This document shows, one piece after another, positions 1-10,942 of a stretch of 64,000 bases of DNA. Position numbers and translations under genes: made by a program. The first letter of the stretch is position 1. Each line of letters starts with the position of its first letter. The notes under the pieces were generated by a model. It was given only the letters and a program-made list of their open reading frames with translations, did no database searches and was not told where the DNA came from. The stretch comes from Pseudomonas sp. PSE14 (GTDB lineage Bacteria; Pseudomonadota; Gammaproteobacteria; Pseudomonadales; Pseudomonadaceae). Where the stretch lies: contig NZ_CP115669.1 of the NCBI RefSeq assembly GCF_029203285.1, positions 992,001-1,056,000 of the forward strand. Reading direction: 5' to 3'.

Positions 1-181
1 CGCTCAGCACGGCCGTCGTGCGTGCCTGATTCAGTGCGCTCTGCAGCTCCTGCGTGGCGACCTGCAGCCGATGCTCCTCCAGGAGTCGGCCGAATCCTGG
101 CGCCGCGAGGGAGAGGACAATGGCCAGGACTGCCAGGGTCACCAGCAGTTCGATGAGGCTGAAACCGTTGCGTTTGAACAT
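1..181 (-). CDS. fimT: Type IV minor pilin / pseudopilin, FimT-like, N-terminal fragment (cut by window edge)
   Basis: The reverse strand encodes about 60 residues beginning MFKRNGFSLIELLVTLAVLA, a prepilin leader with a short basic part, the G/F cleavage site for PilD, Glu at mature position 5 and a hydrophobic helix. This is the GspH/FimT/FimU N-terminus. Minor pilins of this family prime pilus assembly in the inner membrane. The rest of the gene lies left of base 1. The position beside thiO and pilR matches fimT in P. aeruginosa, which is why I prefer fimT to fimU, but the fragment alone cannot separate them. Confidence 0.7.
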   Translation of the reverse strand, partial: MFKRNGFSLIELLVTLAVLAIVLSLAAPGFGRLLEEHRLQVATQELQSALNQARTTAVLS

Positions 182-370
182 GTCCCGTCCCTGGTTCGTG
201 GGTCTGTCAGGGAGTATTGGGGCTGCCTGTTTTGTGGCGTCTGAAACCGTTGTAGGGCGCTTCCGGGGTGGTTGCAGTTGTCGCCCGTCACCCGGTCGCT
301 CCCGTTGCCCGGTATAGTGCTCGACTGCCGATTTCCCTTTGGTTTTCCGTAAGTGATGTGGGGGCGTTGT

Positions 371-1480
371 ATGCCGGATGTGATCGTGGTGGGCGGCGGG
401 GTCGTCGGGCTGTTGTCTGCCTGGACCCTGGGACAGGCCGGGGCCGAGGTATTGCTGCTGGAACGCGGCGAGACCGGGCGCGAGGCGTCCTGGGCCGGCG
501 GCGGGATCGTTTCGCCGCTCTATCCCTGGCGCTACAGCCGGGCCGTGGCCAATCTGGCGCACTGGTCGCAGGACTTCTATCCAGGCCTCGGCCAGCGGCT
601 GCTGGCGGACACCGGGGTGGACCCGGAAGTGCATGTGACCGGCCTGTACTGGCTCGATCTGGACGACCAGGATGAAGCGCTGGCCTGGGCCCGTGCCCAG
701 GGGCGTCCGCTGTCGGAGGTGAGCATTTCCGCCGTGCACGATGCCGTACCCGTGCTGGGGACGGGGTTCAGCCGGGCTGTGTACATGTCCGGCGTTGCCA
801 ATGTGCGCAACCCACGCCTGGCCAGGTCGCTGCGCGAAGCGCTGGTGCGCATGCCGAACGTTTCCGTGCGCGAGCAGGTCGAGGTGACCGGCTTCCTTCA
901 AGCCGGAGAGCGGGTACAGGGTGTGCGTACCGCACAGGGCGATTTCACTGCGGATTCGGTCGTGCTGGCAGCGGGCGCCTGGAGCGGTCAGTTACTGGCG
1001 AAGCTGGGGCTGGAGCTGCCGGTGGAGCCAGTGAAAGGGCAGATGATCCTGTACCGCTGCGCGCCCGACTTCCTCTCCAGCATGGTGCTGGCCAAAGGGC
1101 GCTATGCGATTCCCCGGCGCGACGGCCACATCCTGGTGGGCAGCACCTTGGAGCACGCGGGTTTCGACAAGACGCCGTCCGCTGAAGCGCTGGCCAGTCT
1201 GCGTGCATCGGCGGAAGAGTTGATCCCCGCGTTGGCGGAGCAGGAGCCGGTCAAGCACTGGGCGGGCTTGCGTCCGGGGTCGCCGCAGGGCGTTCCGTTC
1301 ATTGGCGAGGTGTCGGGCCATCGCGGCCTGTGGCTGAACACCGGGCATTACCGCAACGGTCTGGTGCTGGCGCCGGCGTCCTGCCAGTTGCTGGCGGACC
1401 TGATGCAGCAGCGCCCGCCGATCATCGAGGCGGCGCCCTACGCGCCGGAAGGGCGCCTGGTAGCGACGCCCATCGTCTGA
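371..1480 (+). CDS. thiO: FAD-dependent glycine/D-amino-acid oxidase (ThiO-like)
   Basis: A 369-residue DAO-family oxidoreductase. It starts with a Rossmann FAD-binding motif (VVGGGVVGLLSAW, about residues 5-17) followed by an ERG segment at the end of the second strand, and has the conserved C-terminal region (WAGLRPGSPQG, then NTGHYRNGLVLAP) that closes the FAD site. Family members oxidise glycine to iminoglycine for the thiazole half of thiamine, or oxidise other D-amino acids. I chose the ATG at 371 because the glycine motif follows directly; a longer frame from 353 would add six unconserved residues. It converges with pilR. Substrate is inferred from family and synteny. Confidence 0.85.
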   Translation: MPDVIVVGGGVVGLLSAWTLGQAGAEVLLLERGETGREASWAGGGIVSPLYPWRYSRAVANLAHWSQDFYPGLGQRLLADTGVDPEVHVTGLYWLDLDDQDEALAWARAQGRPLSEVSISAVHDAVPVLGTGFSRAVYMSGVANVRNPRLARSLREALVRMPNVSVREQVEVTGFLQAGERVQGVRTAQGDFTADSVVLAAGAWSGQLLAKLGLELPVEPVKGQMILYRCAPDFLSSMVLAKGRYAIPRRDGHILVGSTLEHAGFDKTPSAEALASLRASAEELIPALAEQEPVKHWAGLRPGSPQGVPFIGEVSGHRGLWLNTGHYRNGLVLAPASCQLLADLMQQRPPIIEAAPYAPEGRLVATPIV

Positions 1481-1492
1481 GTCCAGTGGGGA

Positions 1493-2839
<1,347 letters not shown>

Positions 2840-2848
2840 TGCGTGTTC

Positions 2849-4438
2849 TTAGCTTTGTTTGCGTGGATGGGCGAAGGTGAGGCGGAAGCAACTGCCACCC
2901 TCGTCACGCGTTTTATAGTCCAGGCGCGCCTGGTTGCTTTCACAGAGCTCCCGGGAGATGTACAGCCCAAGACCTGTGCCCTTGCTTTCGGTGGTGAAGA
3001 ACGGCTCGAACAGCCTCCCCCGCTGCTCCGCAGCAATGCCCTGGCCATCGTCGAGGACTTCCAGGATCGGCAGGTCGGTTTCGCTGTCGCGGAACAGGCG
3101 CAACCACACCTGGCCAGTGCCGTTTTTCTTGGCGCTGTACCGTAACCCATTCTGGACCAGATTGGTCAGCACCTGCGTCAGCTGATGCGGGTCCATGCGC
3201 GTCTGCACAGCGCCGGGCCCGGTTTCGACATGCAGCTGCTGGTTTTCGCGCAGCCCCTCACGCTGTTCGTCGACGAAACGTTGCAGCCAGTATTTCAGGT
3301 CGAGCGCTTGGGGTTCCGCCTGGCGTCGGCGGGAAAGCTGCAGCACGTTCTCGATCACCAGGTTCATCCGCCGCGACTGGTCCTGGATGATCTGTGTCAG
3401 TCGTCGATCCGGCGGATCGAGCTCTTCGGACTCCAGCAGCAATTGCGCGGCGTGGCTGATGGCGCCCAGGGGGTTGCGGATCTCATGGGCGATGCCGGCG
3501 GTCAGGCGGCCGAGCGAGGCGAGCTTGAGCTGCTGAGCCTGCTGGGCGATCTGCGAGATGTCCTCGAGGAACATCAGGGTGTGCTGTTCATTGCCGCGGT
3601 GCAGGGGGATGAAGGCAGGCTGCACGCTGGGCGCGGTGTCGTGTGGTTGCAGGCTGGGGGGCCGCAGGGCGGGGTTCTGCTGCCACAGCCGCAGGCTGTT
3701 GAGCAGCGCCGGGCTGTGCTCGGCCAGCGGCTGCCCTGTCAGTTCCTGTCCGCCGAGCAGTGTGGTGGCGCTCTGGTTGGCCAGCAGCACGCGCTGCTGA
3801 TCGTCCAGCACAAGGATGCCGGTACGCATGCGCTGGAGGATCAGGGCGTTGAGTTCTTCGAGGTTGGCTACCGTGGCGGCCCGTTGTTCCGCGAGGTTTT
3901 CGATGACCTGTTGGCGGCGCGCCAGCGCCTGGATCAGCAGCGCCGAGGCGAAGCACAGGGCGCCCAGCCCGCCGGCCTGTACATAGTGGTTGAAGGCGAT
4001 CTCCTGGGTAAGGCTGATGTAGAAGGTCAGGTAGATCAGCCCGATGGACGCCAATGCGGCGATCAAAAGGCCTATCCGGCCGCGCAGCAGGATGTTGGCG
4101 ATGGCGACGGCGATCACCATCAGCGTGCCAATACCGCTGGGGACGCCGCCGGCGGTGTAGAACAGCCCGCTGAGCATCAGCACGTCGAGTGCCGCCAGGA
4201 TGAACAGCGGCATCAGATGCCGGGGCGCCGGCATCAGGACGGCGATCAGGATGTTCACCACCAGGTAGGTCCAGCAGCCGATGTGGAACAGTTCGGTGTG
4301 GGCGAGCTTGAGGACTTCGCCGTCAAGGTTGCTGGAAATCAGCAGTACCAGGACCAGACCGATGGTCAGGCGGTACAGGTGATACAGGCGCAGGACGCGC
4401 CGTCCCTGCCCGGTGAGCGAAATGCCTTCAGTGGCCAC
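2849..4438 (-). CDS. pilS: Sensor histidine kinase PilS
   Basis: A 529-residue membrane kinase partnered with PilR. The N-terminal third has about six transmembrane helices (from LTIGLVLVLLISS to about residue 180), then a PAS-like segment (RTGILVLDDQQRVLLANQSA), a HisKA box with the phospho-His in AHEIRNPLGAISHAAQLL, and ATPase boxes NLVQNG, DDGQGI and TGLGL. In P. aeruginosa PilS senses pilin in the membrane. I chose the GTG at 4438, which gives a length close to the roughly 530 aa I recall for P. aeruginosa PilS; GTG 4447 is an alternative. The start overlaps the end of the upstream small gene, suggesting coupled translation. Confidence 0.93.
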   Translation of the reverse strand: MATEGISLTGQGRRVLRLYHLYRLTIGLVLVLLISSNLDGEVLKLAHTELFHIGCWTYLVVNILIAVLMPAPRHLMPLFILAALDVLMLSGLFYTAGGVPSGIGTLMVIAVAIANILLRGRIGLLIAALASIGLIYLTFYISLTQEIAFNHYVQAGGLGALCFASALLIQALARRQQVIENLAEQRAATVANLEELNALILQRMRTGILVLDDQQRVLLANQSATTLLGGQELTGQPLAEHSPALLNSLRLWQQNPALRPPSLQPHDTAPSVQPAFIPLHRGNEQHTLMFLEDISQIAQQAQQLKLASLGRLTAGIAHEIRNPLGAISHAAQLLLESEELDPPDRRLTQIIQDQSRRMNLVIENVLQLSRRRQAEPQALDLKYWLQRFVDEQREGLRENQQLHVETGPGAVQTRMDPHQLTQVLTNLVQNGLRYSAKKNGTGQVWLRLFRDSETDLPILEVLDDGQGIAAEQRGRLFEPFFTTESKGTGLGLYISRELCESNQARLDYKTRDEGGSCFRLTFAHPRKQS

Positions 4439-4664
4439 GGTCTGCACGGTCCTGCTCGAGATGAGCGCGGCTGCAGTACCAGTTGCTCTCGTCCTGCAGG
4501 GCATTGCTGCGTGGGACGTGCACTCCGCACTGTGCGCAGCGCACCATGGGCACCGTTTGCTCCTCGCGGGGCTCCGGTGTGCTGGGGCGGGCGGGGCGGG
4601 TGGCCTTACGCCACAGCCACCAGCCGAGCGCGAACAGTAGGATCCAGAACAGCAGGCGGGTCAT
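4428..4664 (-). CDS. PP0621-family small membrane protein with a zinc-ribbon-like tail
   Basis: A 78-residue protein with one N-terminal membrane helix (LLFWILLFALGWWLWRK), a short Pro/Arg/Glu linker, then a cytoplasmic tail with CAQCGVHVP and YCSRAHLEQ, the Cys/His spacing of a small metal-binding ribbon. It matches the PP0621 family of Pseudomonas. It is first in a run with pilS-pilR: pilS begins inside its last codons. The function is unknown; the constant place beside pilSR suggests a link to pilus regulation, which is inference. Confidence 0.8.
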   Translation of the reverse strand: MTRLLFWILLFALGWWLWRKATRPARPSTPEPREEQTVPMVRCAQCGVHVPRSNALQDESNWYCSRAHLEQDRADRGH

Positions 4665-4755
4665 GGCGTTCCCTTATTCCATAGAGAGCCGCAGTGTATC
4701 CAAGGCGTGGGTTCGCGCACAGAGACGTGGTCCGCGCCGGCGGACGATCGCCCAC

Positions 4756-4785
4756 GAAAAAGGGAGGCCGAAGCCTCCCTTGATC
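4756..4785 (-). terminator. Rho-independent terminator of bamD
   Basis: Read on the minus strand, AAGGGAGGC and GCCTCCCTT flank a TTCG tetraloop and are followed by a T-run. It lies just after the bamD stop codon and separates bamD from the following minus-strand operon (PP0621 gene-pilS-pilR). Confidence 0.8.
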
Positions 4786-4801
4786 AGCGCATCTTCGCTA
4801 T

Positions 4802-5827
4802 TCAGTCGAAGATGCCGAAGGTCATGTAGCTGAACCAGGAGCGGTCGTTGCTGCCGCTGTTGCCTTCGGACTCGTGCTCTTCTTCCTGCACGTCCGACTG
4901 GTTCTCCGGTTTGAGCTCCGCCGGAATCTGCTGCTCGGCGTCTTCGTACTGCTTGATCACGTCCTTGCTCGCCTGGGTTTCCATGTGCGGCGGGGCGTCG
5001 TTGGTCTCGATCAGGCCCAGGGTCGCCTTGGCCAGCCAGGAACGGTTGTCGGCCTCGTCCTCGCGCGGGACGAACTGGCCGTCCTTCAGGCTCGGGTTGT
5101 CCGGGTAGTTCAGCTTCAGGGTCTGCAGGCTGGAATCGGCCAGGTCGTTCATGCCCAGGCGCTGGTAGGCTTCGACCATGATCGCCAGGCCATCGCCGAC
5201 GGCCGGGGTTTCCTGGAAGTTTTCCACCACGTAGCGGCCACGGTTGGCGGCGGCGACATAGGCCTGGCGCTTGAGGTAGTAGTGGCCGACGTGCACTTCA
5301 TAGGCGGCCAGCAGGTTGCGCAGGTAGATCATGCGCGCCTTGGCGTCCGGGGCGTAGCGGCTGTTCGGGAAGCGGCTGACCAGTTGCGCGAAGTCGTTGA
5401 AGGAATCACGGGCGGCACCCGGATCGCGCTTGGTCATGTCCAGCGGCAGGAAGCGCGCCAGCAGGCCACGGTCCTGATCGAAGGAGGCCAGGCCCTTGAG
5501 GTAATAGGCGTAGTCGACGTTGGGGTGTTGCGGGTGCAGGCGGATGAAGCGCTCGGCGGCGGAACGCGCGGCCTCGGGCTCCATGTTCTTGTAGTTGGCG
5601 TAGATCAGCTCCAACTGAGCCTGTTCCGCATAGCGACCGAACGGGTAGCGGGACTCCAGCGCCTTCAGCTTGGCCACGGCGTTGGTGTAGCTCTTGTTGT
5701 TCAGATCGTCCTGGGCCTGCTGGTACAGCTGGCTTTCGCTCAGGTTCTCATCCACCTTCTCGCCCTTGGAGGAGCAGGCGGTGACGAAGGCGAGGATGGC
5801 GATCAGCAGCAGGTGTTTCACTTGCAT
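4802..5827 (-). CDS. bamD: Outer membrane assembly lipoprotein BamD (ComL)
   Basis: A 341-residue lipoprotein. The signal peptide ends in a lipobox (AFVTAC, Cys about residue 18). TPR repeats follow (for example [40 protein letters not shown] and [20 protein letters not shown]). BamD is the essential partner of BamA in inserting outer-membrane beta-barrels. The acidic, low-complexity C-terminus (about residues 300-325, rich in Glu, Asn and Ser) makes it longer than the E. coli protein, as in other pseudomonads. It is transcribed divergently from rluD. Confidence 0.93.
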   Translation of the reverse strand: MQVKHLLLIAILAFVTACSSKGEKVDENLSESQLYQQAQDDLNNKSYTNAVAKLKALESRYPFGRYAEQAQLELIYANYKNMEPEAARSAAERFIRLHPQHPNVDYAYYLKGLASFDQDRGLLARFLPLDMTKRDPGAARDSFNDFAQLVSRFPNSRYAPDAKARMIYLRNLLAAYEVHVGHYYLKRQAYVAAANRGRYVVENFQETPAVGDGLAIMVEAYQRLGMNDLADSSLQTLKLNYPDNPSLKDGQFVPREDEADNRSWLAKATLGLIETNDAPPHMETQASKDVIKQYEDAEQQIPAELKPENQSDVQEEEHESEGNSGSNDRSWFSYMTFGIFD

Positions 5828-5976
5828 GGCGGCTTGCGTCCCTGGACGGTCGGCTGTCGCGGCCGCAACCGTCTGTTATGATTGGCGCCCCAGGGGGATA
5901 CCCCTGGGACAAAGGCCCCGTATTTAACCACAGCGCGCAGCCGAACCAAAAGGCCGCGCGCCCTTCGTGTCCCGCC

Positions 5977-6936
5977 ATGTCCGATATCATCCAACTCGCG
6001 GCAGAAGTGCCGTTCGACCTCGGTGGTCAGCGTCTCGACCAGGTCGCCGCCCAGCTCTTCTCCGATCACTCCCGCTCGCGCCTGGCCAGCTGGATCAAGG
6101 ACGGCCGCCTGAAGGTGGATGGCGCCGTGCTGCGTCCGCGTGACACTGTTCACGCCGGCTCGCGCCTGGAACTGCAGGTGGAGCTGGAAGCCCAGGGCGA
6201 GTGGAAAGCCCAGGACATCGAGCTGGACATCGTCTATGAAGACGACCACATCCTGGTCATCGACAAGCCGACCGGCCTAGTGGTTCACCCCGCCGCCGGC
6301 CATCAGGACGGCACTCTGCTCAACGCGCTGCTGCACCACGTGCCGCACCTGGCCAACGTGCCGCGCGCCGGCATCGTGCATCGCCTGGACAAGGACACCA
6401 CCGGTCTGATGGTGGTGGCCAAGACCCTCGAAGCCCACACCAACCTGGTCGCGCAGTTGCAGGCCCGTACCGTCAGTCGGATCTACGAAGCCATCGTCAC
6501 CGGCGTGATCGTCTCCGGCGGCACCGTCGATGCGCCGATCGGCCGCCATGGCGTGCAGCGACAGAAGATGGCCGTGGTGGACGCCGGCAAGGTCGCCGTC
6601 AGCCACTACCGCGTGCTGGACCGCTTCCGCGCCCATACCCACGTGCGAGTGAAGCTGGAAACCGGCCGTACCCACCAGATCCGCGTCCATATGACGCATA
6701 TCGGCCACCCGCTGGTGGGCGACCCCACCTACGGCGGGCGTTTCCGCATTCCGCCGGGAGCGAGCCCGACCCTGATCGAATCCCTGCGCGACTTCCCGCG
6801 CCAGGCCCTGCATGCGCGCTTCCTGGAGCTGGACCACCCGGCGACCAACGTGCGGATGAAGTGGGAGTCGCCGCTGCCGGATGACTTCACCTGGCTGCTG
6901 AGCCTGCTGCGGCAGGATAACGAGTCCTTCGTATGA
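5977..6936 (+). CDS. rluD: 23S rRNA pseudouridine synthase RluD
   Basis: A 319-residue RluA-family synthase: N-terminal S4 RNA-binding domain (QRLDQVAAQLFSDHSRSRLASWI), then the catalytic domain with the nucleophilic Asp in GIVHRLDKDTTGLMVVAKT, plus GRTHQIRVHM and HPLVGDPTYGG. RluD makes three pseudouridines in helix 69 of 23S rRNA. The ATG at 5977 starts the protein right before the S4 domain; the frame is open upstream but unconserved. It overlaps pgeF by ATGA and is divergent from bamD, as in P. aeruginosa. Confidence 0.93.
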   Translation: MSDIIQLAAEVPFDLGGQRLDQVAAQLFSDHSRSRLASWIKDGRLKVDGAVLRPRDTVHAGSRLELQVELEAQGEWKAQDIELDIVYEDDHILVIDKPTGLVVHPAAGHQDGTLLNALLHHVPHLANVPRAGIVHRLDKDTTGLMVVAKTLEAHTNLVAQLQARTVSRIYEAIVTGVIVSGGTVDAPIGRHGVQRQKMAVVDAGKVAVSHYRVLDRFRAHTHVRVKLETGRTHQIRVHMTHIGHPLVGDPTYGGRFRIPPGASPTLIESLRDFPRQALHARFLELDHPATNVRMKWESPLPDDFTWLLSLLRQDNESFV

Positions 6937-7658
6937 ACCCCTGGCTGACGCCCGACTGGCCGGCCCCGGCGAATGTTCGCGCCTGCGTGACCACCCGGGC
7001 CGGCGGCGTCAGCGCGGAGCCCTTCGACAGCTTCAACCTGGGGGACCATGTCGGCGACGAGCCGGCGGCCGTTGCGGAAAACCGTCGGCGCCTGACCTCG
7101 GCGTTGGGTTGCCAGCCGGCGTGGTTGAGCCAGGTACATGGCATCGAGGTGGTCGAAGCCGATCCGTCCGTCGTTGCCACGGCGGATGCCAGCTGGAGTG
7201 CTCAGCCCGGTATCGCCTGCACCATCATGACCGCCGATTGCCTGCCAGCGCTGTTCTGCGACCGCGCCGGCACCCGCGTTGCCGCCGCCCACGCGGGCTG
7301 GCGCGGGCTGGCCGGCGGCGTTCTGGAAGCTACGGTCGACGCCCTGGGCGTTGCGCCGGGCGAACTGCTGGTCTGGCTCGGCCCGTCCATCGGTCCACAG
7401 GCTTTTGAGGTCGGCGCGGAAGTGCGCGACGCCTTCCTCAAGGATCACGCTGAAGCCGAACGCGCCTTCCTGCCCAGCGCCAATGCCGGCAAGTACATGG
7501 CCGACATCTACGAGCTGGCGCGCATCCGTCTCGCCGCCAAGGGCGTGACGGCGGTCTACGGCGGCGGTCTGTGCACCTTCACCGATACCGAGCGCTTCTA
7601 TTCCTACCGCCGCAGTTCCCGTACCGGTCGCCTGGCCAGCCTGATCTGGCTCGCCTGA
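6933..7658 (+). CDS. pgeF: Purine nucleoside phosphorylase / peptidoglycan editing factor PgeF (YfiH)
   Basis: A 241-residue multicopper-oxidase-like (laccase-domain) protein of the YfiH/DUF152 family. The metal/active-site residues are visible: His in SQVHGIEVV, Cys in MTADCLPALFCD and His in AAAHAGWRGLAGG. The family includes PgeF, which prevents misincorporation of Ser into peptidoglycan, and enzymes acting on purine nucleosides. Its start overlaps the rluD stop (ATGA), so the two are translated as a pair. Which activity matters in this organism cannot be read from sequence. Confidence 0.88.
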   Translation: MNPWLTPDWPAPANVRACVTTRAGGVSAEPFDSFNLGDHVGDEPAAVAENRRRLTSALGCQPAWLSQVHGIEVVEADPSVVATADASWSAQPGIACTIMTADCLPALFCDRAGTRVAAAHAGWRGLAGGVLEATVDALGVAPGELLVWLGPSIGPQAFEVGAEVRDAFLKDHAEAERAFLPSANAGKYMADIYELARIRLAAKGVTAVYGGGLCTFTDTERFYSYRRSSRTGRLASLIWLA

Positions 7659-7667
7659 CTGGCTTGT

Positions 7668-7782
7668 TGTAGGAGCGAGCTTGCTCGCGAAGCGCTTGAT
7701 GCCGTGGTGTCAGGCGAAGTTCGTGAGCAAGTTCGCTTCTACAGGTTCCGCCCCGCAAGTGGCTCGCAGGTCCGCTCCTACG
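7668..7782. repeat. REP-type palindromic repeat cluster
   Basis: The unit TGTAGGAGCGAGCTTGCTCG is followed by an inverted, diverged copy (GTGAGCAAGTTCGCTTCTACA) and a third partial arm ending CGCTCCTAC. This is the commonest intergenic palindrome of the window and is typical of Pseudomonas REP elements. It lies between pgeF and clpB. Confidence 0.85.
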
Positions 7783-7825
7783 GTTCTTTCGAAAGCACGA
7801 ACTGACGGGTGTCATGGCCAAATGG

Positions 7826-7853
7826 CTTGAACCGACCAAAATCGTCCTTATCT
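7826..7853 (+). promoter_or_regulatory. Candidate heat-shock (sigma-32) promoter of clpB
   Basis: CTTGAAC at 7826 and CCTTATCT at 7846, 13 bases apart, resemble the RpoH pattern (CTTGAAA, 11-16 bases, CCCATnT). It lies about 80 bases before the clpB start. clpB is a standard RpoH target; the -10 match is imperfect. Confidence 0.45.
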
Positions 7854-7932
7854 ATCTGGCATCCCGGCGGGCTTTGTCGTGACCAGGAGCACTCATCGCT
7901 CCGGCCCGCTATAGAAAGGAAGGACGACCCTC

Positions 7933-10497
<2,565 letters not shown>

Positions 10498-10506
10498 TCC
10501 ACTGCA

Positions 10507-10541
10507 CAAGAAAAAGCCCCGCACTGCGGGGCTTTTTCTTG
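10507..10541 (+). terminator. Rho-independent terminator after clpB
   Basis: AAAAAGCCCCGC and GCGGGGCTTTTT form a 12-base stem around ACT, with A- and T-runs on the flanks, so it can stop transcription from both sides (clpB and the convergent PilZ gene). Confidence 0.9.
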
Positions 10542-10553
10542 TCAGGACCTGCA

Positions 10554-10575
10554 CGGGCGAACTTGCTCGCGAACC
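10554..10575. repeat. REP-like half element
   Basis: CGGGCGAACTTGCTCGCGAAC is a single diverged arm of the REP unit, lying between the clpB terminator and the PilZ gene. Confidence 0.55.
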
Positions 10576-10588
10576 TTTCAGCGCCGGC

Positions 10589-10942
10589 TCAGCGGTCCTC
10601 GCGCGACTCCGCCAGCAGGCTGAGCAGGCGCTCCAATATCAGGGCCTGATCCTCGGCGAGGTCGATGATATGGAAGCCCGCCCAGCCCAACTGGCCGTCG
10701 GAGCCCCCGCGGCTCCACAGGCAGTCGGCGCCCAGCTGGATCTCCCCGATGCCATCCAGCGGCGGCCGTGGGATCAGGCGGCAGTCCCAGACCGAGTCGA
10801 CGTTCGGCACGTCCACGCCGCAGAGCATGAAGCCCTCGCTGGAGAGGTCGGCGAGGCGTCCGAGGCTGCGCCCGGAGTGGCGGTCGAAGACCTCTACGGT
10901 CAGCCCGGTCTGGTGCCGATGGTGCTGGCGACGTTCACTCAT
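10589..10942 (-). CDS. PilZ-domain protein (probable c-di-GMP receptor)
   Basis: A 117-residue single-domain protein. The N-terminal RRQHHR fits the PilZ RxxxR c-di-GMP loop, and DLSSEGFML fits the second motif (D/NxSxxG). It lacks signal peptide and membrane helix, so it should be cytoplasmic. Its start codon lies inside the end of the upstream DUF1631 gene (8-base overlap), so the two are cotranscribed and probably act together. The target process (motility, biofilm or secretion) is not shown by the sequence. Confidence 0.85.
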   Translation of the reverse strand: MSERRQHHRHQTGLTVEVFDRHSGRSLGRLADLSSEGFMLCGVDVPNVDSVWDCRLIPRPPLDGIGEIQLGADCLWSRGGSDGQLGWAGFHIIDLAEDQALILERLLSLLAESREDR

